From Halorubrum sp. PV6 (GTDB taxonomy: Archaea > Halobacteriota > Halobacteria > Halobacteriales > Haloferacaceae): a stretch of 64,000 bases of DNA. A program made the translations under genes and the position numbers. The first letter of the stretch is position 1; the number at the start of each line of letters is the position of its first letter. Location of the stretch: NCBI RefSeq assembly GCF_003990725.2, contig NZ_CP030064.1, forward strand, positions 496,001-560,000, written 5' to 3'. Positions 25,196 to 33,864 of the stretch are shown in pieces. The notes under the pieces were generated by a model. That model had not been told where the DNA came from, ran no database searches, and was given only the letters and a program-made list of their open reading frames with translations.

Positions 25196-26437
25196 ATGAA
25201 CGACGACTGGATGCCAGCCGAACAAGAGAAACAGCTTCGAACGCGGGTGGCACACGACCGAGAGCGATTGCATTTCCAGTTTCGGTGGGATCAACCCGAC
25301 CCCGGCGGCTGGATCCACGATATGCTGGCCTACCACGAAGGCGAGTGGCGACAGTTTGCCGACCCGTCACCGTGGGTGAGCGACGACGGGCACACCGGGT
25401 TCTACGAGGACCGTCTGAGCTTCTTCCTCGACGACGGGAGCGTTCGCGGGTTCGAGGAGTTCGCCGGATGGCTGACGGCTCACGAGGGGATGCGCTCGCT
25501 GCCGAGCGCAGCGTCTGTCGCCGATGTCACGTCCCACCCCCACTACGGCGACCGTCTCGGGAAGTCCGATATCCGGAAGTTCCTTCCACAGGCATGTGCC
25601 GGCGAGTGGTGGGAAGGCGACTGGCGAGAGGTGCGTTCCCCCGGCGAACTACAGGCGATGAAGGCCCACGGCGAGTTTCTCGACCTGCCGATGTGGCGCG
25701 CACACCGGTCCGACCCGGTCGGATACGGGACCGATGCTCACGTTCTCGACTACCGGCACGCCGACGACGGCCGTCGAACCTACACGAGCCAGGAGTGGAC
25801 ATCGGACGCGGGGCCGGAGCTGATGTTTGATCCGGATGTCGTCGACGGGGGCGCACTCGATTACCACGCCGTCTCTGCCGGCGAGTTCCCGGCACAGGGT
25901 TCGGGAACGTACGCGCTTACACCGGACGTGACGGTCCCGTTCGACCCCGGTGTGGCCGAGTGGGAGGGGGCGATGATTCCACGCCGCCCCGTCCGCGAGC
26001 CCACCGGAAGTGCCGCCGATTGGACCGCCTCGGGCACGTGGACCGGAGACGAGTGGGTCGTCACAATGTCACGTCCGTTGGTAACCGATACCCCCTCGGA
26101 CACAACGCAGCTGTCTCCGGGCGAGATCTACCTGTGGGCACCCGCGATTCACCACGGCGCCGGGAAGCGCTGGCACTGGGCTGGCTACGCCCACCGGCTC
26201 GGTCTCGGGGTGACTCCCGAACGGACGGCAGACCTTCCGCCGCCCTTAGTGGCTCACGAGGTTGAGCCCGCGACCGCTGCAGCCGACGTCGACTGGACCA
26301 AAATCCCCGTGCATACGACGCCGCTGGTCTTCCCAGGGATCGCGTCTTGGACGGATCTCGTGAACGGGCAACGGGCTACGGCCATCCGGAACTTGGAGAC
26401 CACGATGTGGAAGCTCCACGGCCGAGCGGCCGAGTGA
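25196..26437 (+). CDS. Possible haem-binding protein of the ethylbenzene dehydrogenase gamma-subunit type (EB_dh)
   Basis: A 413-residue soluble protein with many Trp and His residues. Large beta-rich segments such as WDQPDPGGWIHDMLAYHEG, WTSDAGPELMFDPDVV, TASGTWTGDEWVVTMSRPL and LSPGEIYLWAPAIHHGAGKR recall the EB_dh/DMSO-reductase-like haem-binding domain. In that domain, GTW/GDEWVV strands surround haem b. No signal peptide is visible. If the assignment is right, it is an orphan: no molybdopterin or iron-sulfur subunit lies nearby. The assignment rests on remembered motif style and is moderate at best. Confidence 0.5.
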   Translation: MNDDWMPAEQEKQLRTRVAHDRERLHFQFRWDQPDPGGWIHDMLAYHEGEWRQFADPSPWVSDDGHTGFYEDRLSFFLDDGSVRGFEEFAGWLTAHEGMRSLPSAASVADVTSHPHYGDRLGKSDIRKFLPQACAGEWWEGDWREVRSPGELQAMKAHGEFLDLPMWRAHRSDPVGYGTDAHVLDYRHADDGRRTYTSQEWTSDAGPELMFDPDVVDGGALDYHAVSAGEFPAQGSGTYALTPDVTVPFDPGVAEWEGAMIPRRPVREPTGSAADWTASGTWTGDEWVVTMSRPLVTDTPSDTTQLSPGEIYLWAPAIHHGAGKRWHWAGYAHRLGLGVTPERTADLPPPLVAHEVEPATAAADVDWTKIPVHTTPLVFPGIASWTDLVNGQRATAIRNLETTMWKLHGRAAE

Positions 26438-26531
26438 GCGCGGCGGCGAACACCGTATTCCGATAGGCGTTACAGTCTCCTATAGAGCAGATCGGAGTAA
26501 CAACTAATAGTTGATCACCCGCAATGCGTAC

Positions 26532-26702
26532 ATGAGTCCAGAAATTCATCGGATCACCGATGTACGCTCGAAGAACGTTGTCATCTTCATCGCCGCGATG
26601 TTCGTCGGGGTTATGGCATACACCGGCGAGATCGGGTACACGCCCGTCGTGCTCCTACTGTTGTTGACTGCGGCGGCAATCGGCAGGTACGGCTCGGAGT
26701 AG
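26532..26702 (+). CDS. Small two-helix membrane protein
   Basis: A 56-residue protein starting MSPEIHRITDVRSKN, with two hydrophobic segments (FIAAMFVGVMAYTG and TPVVLLLLLTAAAIG) and a short polar tail. The ATG at 26532 is better than the upstream TTG at 26511. An AT-rich region precedes it. No family or function is recognisable. Confidence 0.55.
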   Translation: MSPEIHRITDVRSKNVVIFIAAMFVGVMAYTGEIGYTPVVLLLLLTAAAIGRYGSE

Positions 26703-26881
26703 AGGTTCGAAGTAATTCCCCGGAGGGCACGCACCCTGTATTGCAGCACGGATGCGAGAAAACATCAGTAAGCGATTATGGTAGTGGATCCAAACAGCTG
26801 GAACCGCCCGGATGCTACCGGTCGCCGACCGCCCCCGTCGCGGCCGACACCGTTTTTCGGCCGCCGCCCGACCGGCTGATC

Positions 26882-27298
26882 GTGTCCGATCCAAGCGCCC
26901 ACCACGTCGGGATCACGGTCGCCGACTTGGACCGCGCCGTCGACTTCTACACCGAGACGTTCGGGTTCGACATCGTCGCCGAGTTCGCGGTCGGGGGCGA
27001 CGCCTTCGCCGAGGCGGTCGCCGTCGACGACGCGTCGGCCGCGTTCGCGCACCTCGACGCCGGCGACATCGTCCTCGAACTCGTCGCGTACGACCCCGCC
27101 GCCCCCGGCGAGGCCCCCGAACTCAACCATCGGGGCGCGACGCACCTCGGCCTCTCGGTCGACGACGTGGCGGCCTTCCACGCCGACCTCGACGACGACG
27201 TGGAGACGCTGAGCCCGCCGCGAACCACGGAGAGCGGGACGACGATCCTGTTCGTCAGGGACCCGGAGGGGAACCTGATCGAAGTGCTCGACGCCTGA
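26882..27298 (+). CDS. VOC family protein (glyoxalase/bleomycin-resistance fold)
   Basis: A 138-residue metalloenzyme-fold protein with two beta-alpha-beta-beta-beta modules. HHVGITVADLDRAVDFYTE opens the first, and HLGLSVDDVAAFHADL opens the second. The terminal FVRDPEGNLIEVLDA supplies the usual metal-ligand Glu. Metal ligands are likely the His in HVGI, the His in HLGL and Glu near the end. It could be a lactoylglutathione lyase-like or methylmalonyl-CoA epimerase-like enzyme, and specificity cannot be read. The GTG at 26882 gives the standard length; in-frame codons upstream look non-coding. Confidence 0.82.
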   Translation: MSDPSAHHVGITVADLDRAVDFYTETFGFDIVAEFAVGGDAFAEAVAVDDASAAFAHLDAGDIVLELVAYDPAAPGEAPELNHRGATHLGLSVDDVAAFHADLDDDVETLSPPRTTESGTTILFVRDPEGNLIEVLDA

Positions 27299-27358
27299 GG
27301 CGGTCGGCCCCGGTCAGTTCACCTCACTCGACTTCACTCGACTTCACTCCACTCCGCT

Positions 27359-29488
27359 TCACTTCACCTTCGTGCCCGGCCCGGCGTCCTCGTAGGTCGT
27401 GAGGAGGTCGGCCTCCTCGCCGGCGGCCAGCACCATCCCGTTGGACTCGACGCCGAACAGCTCCGCCTTCTCCATGTTCGCGAGGACGACGACCTTCGTC
27501 TCGGGGAGGTCGTCCACGTCGTGGAGCTGTTTGAGCCCCGCGACGATCGTCCGGGTCTCCGCGCCGAGGTCGACGCTGAGTCTGAGGAGGTCGTCGGCGC
27601 CCTCGATGCCCTCGGCCGCCTCGATCCGGCCGATCCGGATGTCCAGTTCCTGGAAGTCGTCGAAGCTGATGCGGTCGTCGCTGAGAGGTTCGATGTCGGT
27701 CATGTCGGTGTCGGTGTCGTCGGTGTCGTCTGCGCCTTCGGCCTCGCTGTCCTCGTCGTCCGCCTCGCTGCCCTCGTCGGCTTCGGCCGCCTTCACGCGG
27801 GCCTCCAGCTTCTCGTTTAACGCCTCGACGCGCTCGTCTTCGATCTGTGCGAACAGCTCCGTCGGCTCGGCCAGGTCGCCCGTCGGCCCCTCGCGGGCCG
27901 CCTCGACCGTGACCTCGTGGACCGAACCGTCCTCGCCGAGCTGGTTCCAGAGCCGCTCGGCTTTCTGCGGCGCGATCGGCTCGAACAGGACGGCGATCGC
28001 CTTCGCGACCGCGACGCAGTCGTGGATGACCTGCGCGGCCTCCTCGGGGTCGTCGTCGACGAGCTTCCACGGCTCGCTCCGCTGGATGTACTCGTTCCCG
28101 AACCGCGCGAGGTCGGTCACGGCGTCGCCGACCTCGCGGACGGAGTAGTCGTTGACGGCGGCCTCGAAGTCGGTGATCGCCTCGTCGATCCGCTCGGCGA
28201 CCTCCTCGCTCGTCGCGTCCGCGATGGGCGCCTCGTCGTAGTTGCGGTGCGCGAAGAGCAGCGAGCGGTAGAGGAAGTTGCCGACCGTCCCCACCAGCTC
28301 GGTGTTGACGCGGTCGCGGAACTTCTCCCACGAGAAGTCCACGTCCTGCTGGAACCCGCCGTTGGTCGCGAGGTAGTAGCGGAGCGGGTCGGGGTGGAAC
28401 CCCTCGTCTAAGTACTCGTCGGCCCAGACGGCGCGGTCGCGGCTCGTGGAAAAGCCCTTCCCGCCGAGGGTGACGAACCCGCTCGCCATCACCGCGCGCG
28501 GCTCCGTGTGGCCCGTCGCCTCCAGCATCGCGGGCCAGAAGATCGTGTGGTGTTGGATGATGTCGCGGCCGATCACGTGGACGATCTCGCCGCCCTCGGG
28601 GTGGTCGTCGCTCGCGCCCTCGTTCCACGCGGCCTCCCAGTCGAAGGTCTCGGCGCCGACGCGCTCGGTGTACTGTTTCGTCGAGGAGATGTACTCGATG
28701 GGCGCGTCGACCCAGACGTACAAGACCAGATCCTGCGGGTTCTCCCCCGGCAGGTCGATCCCCCAGTCCATATCGCGGGTGATACACCAGTCTTGGAGCC
28801 CCTGTTCGATCCACTCGCGGGGCTGGTTCCGGGCGTTCGAGGTGCCCTCGAGGCGGTCGAGAAAGTCGGAGAGGTAGTCGGCGAACTCGGAGACCGCGAA
28901 GAACTTGTGGGTCCGCTCGCGGTACTCGGCGGGGTTGCCGGTGATCGTCGACTCGGGGTCCTCGACCTCGCCGGGTTCGAGGTGGCGCTGACACCCCTCG
29001 TCGCACTCGTCGCCGCGGGCGTGTTCGCCGCAGTACGGGCAGGTCCCCTCGACGTAGCGGTCGGGGAGGTACTGGTCGTCGACGGGGTCGTACGCGACCA
29101 TGATCTCCTTTTCGTAGAGGTGGCCCGCCTCGTCGAGGTCGCGGACGAGCTGTTGGGTCACCGCCGTGTTCGTCTCGTCGTGGGTGTGGCCGTAGTTGTC
29201 GAACTCGACGTTGAACTCGGGGAACGTCGCGGCGTACTGCTCGTGCCAGTCGAGCGCGAACTGCTCGGGGGAGACCCCCGCTTGCTCGGCGTTGACCGCG
29301 ACGGGCGTCCCGTGCATGTCGGACCCCGAGACGAACGCGGTCTCCTGCCCGAGCCGTTCGAGCGCGCGGCTGTACACGTCGCCGCCGACGTAGGTGCGGA
29401 GGTGGCCGATGTGGAGGTCGCCGTTGGCGTACGGCAGTCCACACGTCACCACCGCCGGGTCGTCGGTGGGGAAGTCGTCGTGGCTCAT
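27359..29488 (-). CDS. metG: Methionyl-tRNA synthetase with C-terminal tRNA-binding domain
   Basis: A 709-residue class I synthetase that charges initiator and elongator tRNA-Met. The HIGH motif is in NGDLHIGHLRTYVGGD. The zinc knuckle lies around residues 140-165 (CPYCGEHARGDECDEGC). The WITRDMDWG-like region reads CITRDMDWGIDLPGE, and the KMSKS equivalent is GGKGFSTSRDRAVW. After an acidic Asp/Thr-rich linker near residue 590, an EMAP/Trbp111-type OB-fold (ELDIRIGRIEAAEGIEG to the end) enhances tRNA binding. The ATG at 29488 matches the conserved N-terminus; 60 in-frame codons upstream are not coding. Confidence 0.97.
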   Translation of the reverse strand: MSHDDFPTDDPAVVTCGLPYANGDLHIGHLRTYVGGDVYSRALERLGQETAFVSGSDMHGTPVAVNAEQAGVSPEQFALDWHEQYAATFPEFNVEFDNYGHTHDETNTAVTQQLVRDLDEAGHLYEKEIMVAYDPVDDQYLPDRYVEGTCPYCGEHARGDECDEGCQRHLEPGEVEDPESTITGNPAEYRERTHKFFAVSEFADYLSDFLDRLEGTSNARNQPREWIEQGLQDWCITRDMDWGIDLPGENPQDLVLYVWVDAPIEYISSTKQYTERVGAETFDWEAAWNEGASDDHPEGGEIVHVIGRDIIQHHTIFWPAMLEATGHTEPRAVMASGFVTLGGKGFSTSRDRAVWADEYLDEGFHPDPLRYYLATNGGFQQDVDFSWEKFRDRVNTELVGTVGNFLYRSLLFAHRNYDEAPIADATSEEVAERIDEAITDFEAAVNDYSVREVGDAVTDLARFGNEYIQRSEPWKLVDDDPEEAAQVIHDCVAVAKAIAVLFEPIAPQKAERLWNQLGEDGSVHEVTVEAAREGPTGDLAEPTELFAQIEDERVEALNEKLEARVKAAEADEGSEADDEDSEAEGADDTDDTDTDMTDIEPLSDDRISFDDFQELDIRIGRIEAAEGIEGADDLLRLSVDLGAETRTIVAGLKQLHDVDDLPETKVVVLANMEKAELFGVESNGMVLAAGEEADLLTTYEDAGPGTKVK

Positions 29489-29631
29489 GTCGTGTGTATC
29501 GAGGTGTGTGGATACAGGCCTAAAGCCCGCTGGTTCGCCCCCGTCGCGGCGCACGCGCCCCGAGCGCTTCGGACCAGCCTGTGCGACGACGCCGGCCCTC
29601 GAATTATCACTCGCTGTGACTTCGACCCGTC

Positions 29632-29640
29632 TTTTAAATA
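29632..29640 (+). promoter_or_regulatory. Box A of the 7TM histidine kinase gene
   Basis: TTTTAAATA ends 30 nt before the ATG at 29671, a canonical position for a near-leaderless mRNA. It lies in the divergent region with metG. Confidence 0.7.
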
Positions 29641-29670
29641 ACGAGCGGGCGACCGTCCGAGCGAACACGA

Positions 29671-31413
29671 ATGCACTGGCAGACGACCCCGTACGTTTTC
29701 CTCCTCTTTTTCACCTCGCTGACGGCGCTCGCGTCGGGGCTGTACGCCGTGGCCGCGGTCGGTCGGGGCGACCGAACGCCGACCGTCCGGACGTTCATCG
29801 CGCTCTGTGCCGCCGGCTCGCTGTGGGCGGGCACGTACGCCGTCCAGATCGCGGCGCCGACGCTCGACGCGAAGATCGCGGCGTACGGGGCCTTACACCT
29901 CGGTGCGGCGTTCGTCGGCCCGATCTGGCTCGCGTTCGCGCTGAGCTACACCGGCCGCTCTTCGTACCTCACCCGCACCACCGTCCCGGCGCTGCTCGCG
30001 GTTCCGGTGGCGCTACTCGTCGCGTTCCCGACGAACCCCGCGTCGCTGGTGTTGACCGACGTGTCGCTGGTCACGTCGGGTTCGACCGCGTTCCTCGCAA
30101 CCGGCAGCGGGCCGCTGTACCAGCTCAACCTCGCGTACACCTACCTCCTCGTCATCGGCGGCGCGGCGCTCGTCATCGGCGAGTCGATTCAGTCTGGCGG
30201 CCGGGTCCGGCGACAGGCCGGGCTGATGGCGGCCGGGGCCGTCGTGCCGCTCGCCCTGAGCTTCCTCCACCTCTTCTCGCTCGGCCCGTTCGGCGCCGTC
30301 GGCGAGGTGAACCTGACGCCCGTCTCGCTCGTGGTCTCGACGGTGTTCTTCGGCGTCGCGGTGTTCCGATACCGGCTGCTCGACCTGACGCCCATCGCGT
30401 CGCGGGTCGTCCTGACACAGATCGGCGACGGGGTCGTCGTCCTCGACACCGACGGGTCGATAGTCGACGTGAACCCGGCGACGGAGCGGTTCCTCGGCGG
30501 GCGCGACGCGCTGATCGGCACCCCGCTCTCGGACCACGTCCCCGAGTACGCGGGGCTCGACGTGGCGGGCTCGACGCTTGTGACGGTCGAGGCGGACGGC
30601 GAGGAGGCGCACCTCCAGCTGACGCGCTCGCCGCTCGACCGCGACGGGACCCAGTACGGCCACGCCGTCCTCCTCCGGGATGTGACGGAACTCGAACGGC
30701 AGCGCCGGGAGCTCGAACGGAAAAACGAGCGGCTGGACTCGTTCGCGTCGGTCGTCTCACACGACCTCCGGAACCCCCTCGCGGTCATCGACGGGTACGC
30801 CGACCTCGCGCGCGACACCGGCGACCCCGCGCACATCGACGTGATCCAGGACACGGCCGCACAGATGCAGGAGTTCCTCGAAGAGCTGCTCCAGCTCTCC
30901 CAGCGCGGCGACACGGTGACCGACCTCCAGCCGGTGTCGCTCACGGCCGTCGCCGAGGACGTCGGCGACGCCATCGCGGACCCGGACCTGACGGTCGCGG
31001 TCGCCAACGACGTGCGGCTGACGGCCGACCGAGCGCGGCTCAGACAGGTGCTCGACAACCTGTGTCGCAACGCCTGTGACCACGTCGACGGCGCGGTCTC
31101 GCTGACGATCGGCCCCTGTGCGGACGGCTTCTACGTCGAGGACGACGGCCCCGGCATCTCGCCGGCGGACCGCGATCAGGTGTTCGACGTCGGCTACACC
31201 ACCCGAGAGGAGGGGACGGGGCTCGGCCTCTCCATCGTCCGCGACATCGTGGAGGCGCACGGCTGGTCCATCGCCGTCGCCGAGGGGACGGGCGACGGGG
31301 CGCGGTTCGAGGTCACGGGCGTCGAGACGCGAGACGTCGCCGAACCGGGCGCGGACGTCGAGACCGAGCTGGACATCTGCTCGGTGCCGGTCGACCAGCA
31401 GGCGACGGACTGA
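29671..31413 (+). CDS. Membrane sensor histidine kinase with 7TM N-terminal sensor and PAS domain
   Basis: A 580-residue kinase. Seven hydrophobic helices fill residues ~5-235, of the histidine-kinase 7TM sensor type; WLAFALSYTGR and FFGVAVFRYRLLDLTPIA are typical of it. A PAS domain follows (QIGDGVVVLDTDGSIVDVNP), then HisKA with His364 in FASVVSHDLRNPL. The HATPase has DNLCRNACDH, EDDGPGISP and GTGLGLSIV. It would sense a membrane-associated or extracellular signal. No response regulator is adjacent. Its kinase module is similar to that of the soluble kinase at 3366, which suggests duplication with sensor exchange. Confidence 0.92.
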   Translation: MHWQTTPYVFLLFFTSLTALASGLYAVAAVGRGDRTPTVRTFIALCAAGSLWAGTYAVQIAAPTLDAKIAAYGALHLGAAFVGPIWLAFALSYTGRSSYLTRTTVPALLAVPVALLVAFPTNPASLVLTDVSLVTSGSTAFLATGSGPLYQLNLAYTYLLVIGGAALVIGESIQSGGRVRRQAGLMAAGAVVPLALSFLHLFSLGPFGAVGEVNLTPVSLVVSTVFFGVAVFRYRLLDLTPIASRVVLTQIGDGVVVLDTDGSIVDVNPATERFLGGRDALIGTPLSDHVPEYAGLDVAGSTLVTVEADGEEAHLQLTRSPLDRDGTQYGHAVLLRDVTELERQRRELERKNERLDSFASVVSHDLRNPLAVIDGYADLARDTGDPAHIDVIQDTAAQMQEFLEELLQLSQRGDTVTDLQPVSLTAVAEDVGDAIADPDLTVAVANDVRLTADRARLRQVLDNLCRNACDHVDGAVSLTIGPCADGFYVEDDGPGISPADRDQVFDVGYTTREEGTGLGLSIVRDIVEAHGWSIAVAEGTGDGARFEVTGVETRDVAEPGADVETELDICSVPVDQQATD

Positions 31414-31470
31414 GGGCCCGCGCCGAGCGAGTGGGGGCCGACCCCGACGCGGTCGCTCCGTCGTGTCGTC

Positions 31471-32376
31471 TCAGATCAGCTCGCGGACGATGTCCGCGGC
31501 GTCGGCCGCGGTCGGGGCGAGCACGTAGGCGATCGGTTCGACGCCGACGGCGCCCGTCTGGTACAGGACGAGGGTGTCCCCGCCCGTCTCCTCGGCGCTC
31601 TCGACCGCCGCCGCGACCGCCTCGCGCGTCGAGCGCTCGGGGTCGAACGCGACCGTCGGGTGGTCGGCGGCGAGCGCCTCGACGGTTTCGGGCGCGTACC
31701 GGACGTTCACCGCACCGCGGGCGGACGCCCCGGCCTCGCGGGCGGCGAGGAGGACGCTCGCGACGTGCTCGCTCACGCCGAACTCGGGCTCGCCGGGCAC
31801 CATCGCCCGCCCTTTCACGTCGACGAGGCGACCGGGGACGGCCGCCACGTCGTCTATCGTCCGTGCGTCGTCGAGACACTCCGCGACGTTCGCCCCGACG
31901 TTCGGGATGAGCCCGGCGAAGCCGGAGGCGTTCGTGAGCGTCCGGAGTCCGCGCCGGACCGACGAGCGGACCCGCTCGCGCTCGCGGAGGCCGCTGTCCG
32001 GGTCGTGGACGGCGAACTCCACGTCGGCGTCGGCGAGCGCGGGCATCGCCTCCTCGTGGAGGTCCGCGAGGAGGTCGCCCTCTTCGAGCCGCCGGATCAG
32101 CACCTCTATCTCGACGAGCGCGGCGACCGGCGTCAGCTCCTCCGTCGCGAGCCCCTCGCCCACGCGCTCGACGAGCTCGCGGACGCGCTCGTCGGCGACG
32201 ATCCGGTCGTGGCGAGCCACGTCGCCGTGCGCGTACTTCGAGACGGCCGACTGAGAGATGCCGAGCGCCTCGGCGACCTCGTGTTGGGTGAAGCCGCGCT
32301 CGCGGAGGTCCTCGGCCAGCATCGAGCGCACCGTCGGGAGGAACTCGTCGACGACGACCTCCTCGATGAACCTCAT
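31471..32376 (-). CDS. thiR: ThiR-type regulator: HTH fused to a ThiN domain
   Basis: A 301-residue protein. The N-terminal helix-turn-helix ([20 protein letters not shown], residues ~29-48) is followed by a linker with a helical dimerisation-like region. A C-terminal ThiN (thiamine-phosphate synthase-like) domain spans about residues 120-301 ([57 protein letters not shown]). Archaeal ThiR proteins of this architecture are known regulators of thiamine genes, with the ThiN part sensing thiamine phosphate. Its ATG overlaps the dcd stop (ATGA), an odd pairing. No thiamine operon is in the window. Confidence 0.88.
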   Translation of the reverse strand: MRFIEEVVVDEFLPTVRSMLAEDLRERGFTQHEVAEALGISQSAVSKYAHGDVARHDRIVADERVRELVERVGEGLATEELTPVAALVEIEVLIRRLEEGDLLADLHEEAMPALADADVEFAVHDPDSGLRERERVRSSVRRGLRTLTNASGFAGLIPNVGANVAECLDDARTIDDVAAVPGRLVDVKGRAMVPGEPEFGVSEHVASVLLAAREAGASARGAVNVRYAPETVEALAADHPTVAFDPERSTREAVAAAVESAEETGGDTLVLYQTGAVGVEPIAYVLAPTAADAADIVRELI

Positions 32377-32978
32377 CGCTCGTCCTCGGCGGGCGACGAC
32401 CGCTCGAACTCCGGATCGGCGCCGATCCGAGAGGCCTGCGGGCCGTCTTGGTCTTGGTACTTCGAGCCGCGCTCGACGCCGTAGGGGCGATCGGCGGGCG
32501 ATTTGAGTTCCGTGAAGATGAGCTGTGAGACGCGCATGCCGGGCGTGAGCGCGACGGGGGCGGTGCCGAGATTCGACAGTTCCAGCGTGATCTGGCCGTG
32601 GTACCCCGGATCGACGATGCCGGCCGTGGCGTGGATGACGATGGCGAGCCGGCCGAGCGAGGACCGGCCCTGCACGGTCGCGAGCAGGTCCGGCGGAATC
32701 TCGACGCGCTCCGTCGTGGTGCCGAGAACGAAGTCGCCGGGGTGGAGGATGAACTCCTCGCCCTCGGGGACGCGCGTCTCCGTGACGTACTCGCCGACCT
32801 CGTCGGCCTCGGTCGGGTGGATACACGGGATGTTCGTGCGCTGAAACTCCAAGAAGCGCTCGCCGAGCCGCAGGTCGACGCTCGCGGGCTGGACCTGCTG
32901 GTCGATATCGTCGAGCGGTTCGACCACCAGGTCCCCCTCCGCGAGGCGGTTGAGGATATCTGCATCCGACAGGATCAT
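32373..32978 (-). CDS. dcd: dCTP deaminase
   Basis: A 201-residue trimeric nucleotide deaminase that converts dCTP to dUTP (or dUMP in the bifunctional form) for dTTP synthesis. The start at 32978 ([17 protein letters not shown]) is the family's standard N-terminus. The core has [40 protein letters not shown] and the catalytic Glu in [13 protein letters not shown], then GMRVSQLIF and the flexible C-terminal [11 protein letters not shown] loop that closes on the nucleotide. It is translationally coupled to thiR downstream. Confidence 0.95.
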   Translation of the reverse strand: MILSDADILNRLAEGDLVVEPLDDIDQQVQPASVDLRLGERFLEFQRTNIPCIHPTEADEVGEYVTETRVPEGEEFILHPGDFVLGTTTERVEIPPDLLATVQGRSSLGRLAIVIHATAGIVDPGYHGQITLELSNLGTAPVALTPGMRVSQLIFTELKSPADRPYGVERGSKYQDQDGPQASRIGADPEFERSSPAEDER

Positions 32979-33032
32979 GTCGGGAGAGGCGGTCCCGACC
33001 GGGATAAAAACTCCCAACTCCGCGGGCGCGGT

Positions 33033-33782
33033 TCACACCGCCGCGAGCAGGAGTCCGAACGCGCCGAATATCCCGCCGACGACGCCGGCGACCCCGCGGT
33101 CGAGGTCGTGATACGCCTCCAGCCCGCCGACGACAACGACCCACTGTATCGCGATAACGACGGCCGACGCGAGCAGCAGCGGCCCCCGTGTCGCCGAGAT
33201 TGCGGCGATGAGCTCGTCTGTGACGGCGCCGATCGTGGCCCCGCCGACCGTCGTCGTCGAAAGCGCGTACCAGACCACGGCGACCCCGGCGGCCAGCCGG
33301 ACCACCTCGACGGCGATGGCCCACGCCGCGATGGCGAACGAGTCCCGGAGGGATCCGGTTCCGCCCGCGAGCCGCGTCCCGCCGTGGAGGACGAGCGCGA
33401 AGAGCGCCCACCAAATCGGGACCCCTAACAGTCCGTATCCGACGTACTCGCCGGTCGTGCGCTGGAGCTCTGTGCCCACGTCGATGTCGACCATCGCGGG
33501 CTGGTCACACCGGTCGGCGAACACCGACTCGTCGTCGTCGCCGAACGTCTCGCAGGTCGCCTCGGAGGGTCGCTCCGGGTTCTCGACGCTTACCTCGCGG
33601 TCTATGGTCGCGTCGAAGACGGACCCGAGGGCGACGATCCCGAACGCGGACGCGAACGTGACGAGGACGACGACGCCGAGGGTGAGCGCCTGCCGGCCCG
33701 AGTCGAGCCGGTCGAAACCGGCGCGCGAGCGGTCGAGGAGTCCGGCGACCGCGCTAGCGAACGCGGCAAGTGGGGAGGGCAT
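33033..33782 (-). CDS. YIP1-family-like membrane protein
   Basis: A 249-residue integral membrane protein with five hydrophobic helices: about residues 32-53, 114-135, 146-170, 195-215 and 225-247. An extracellular loop (residues ~55-110) contains two Cys (ATCETFG and ADRCDQPA) that could form a disulfide. The helix arrangement and VGYGLLGVPIWWALFALVLH resemble the haloarchaeal YIP1-like family. Role unknown. It is divergent from polX. Confidence 0.72.
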   Translation of the reverse strand: MPSPLAAFASAVAGLLDRSRAGFDRLDSGRQALTLGVVVLVTFASAFGIVALGSVFDATIDREVSVENPERPSEATCETFGDDDESVFADRCDQPAMVDIDVGTELQRTTGEYVGYGLLGVPIWWALFALVLHGGTRLAGGTGSLRDSFAIAAWAIAVEVVRLAAGVAVVWYALSTTTVGGATIGAVTDELIAAISATRGPLLLASAVVIAIQWVVVVGGLEAYHDLDRGVAGVVGGIFGAFGLLLAAV

Positions 33783-33864
33783 GGCCGACCGTTCGCCACA
33801 ACGGACAAATAGTTTACCACTCTCGCTCTCACTTATTAGTAGCGTCCGCCCGAACGGCTACCAA

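Noticed and set aside
27324-29444. A 706-codon open frame on the minus strand
   Set aside because: It is a shifted frame within metG, very rich in Arg/Gly/Pro as expected from GC-rich shadow frames; metG in the other frame has all synthetase motifs.
29489-29668. A 60-residue N-terminal extension of MetG
   Set aside because: The conserved synthetase N-terminus begins right after the ATG at 29488; the extension covers the divergent promoter region and has no family match.
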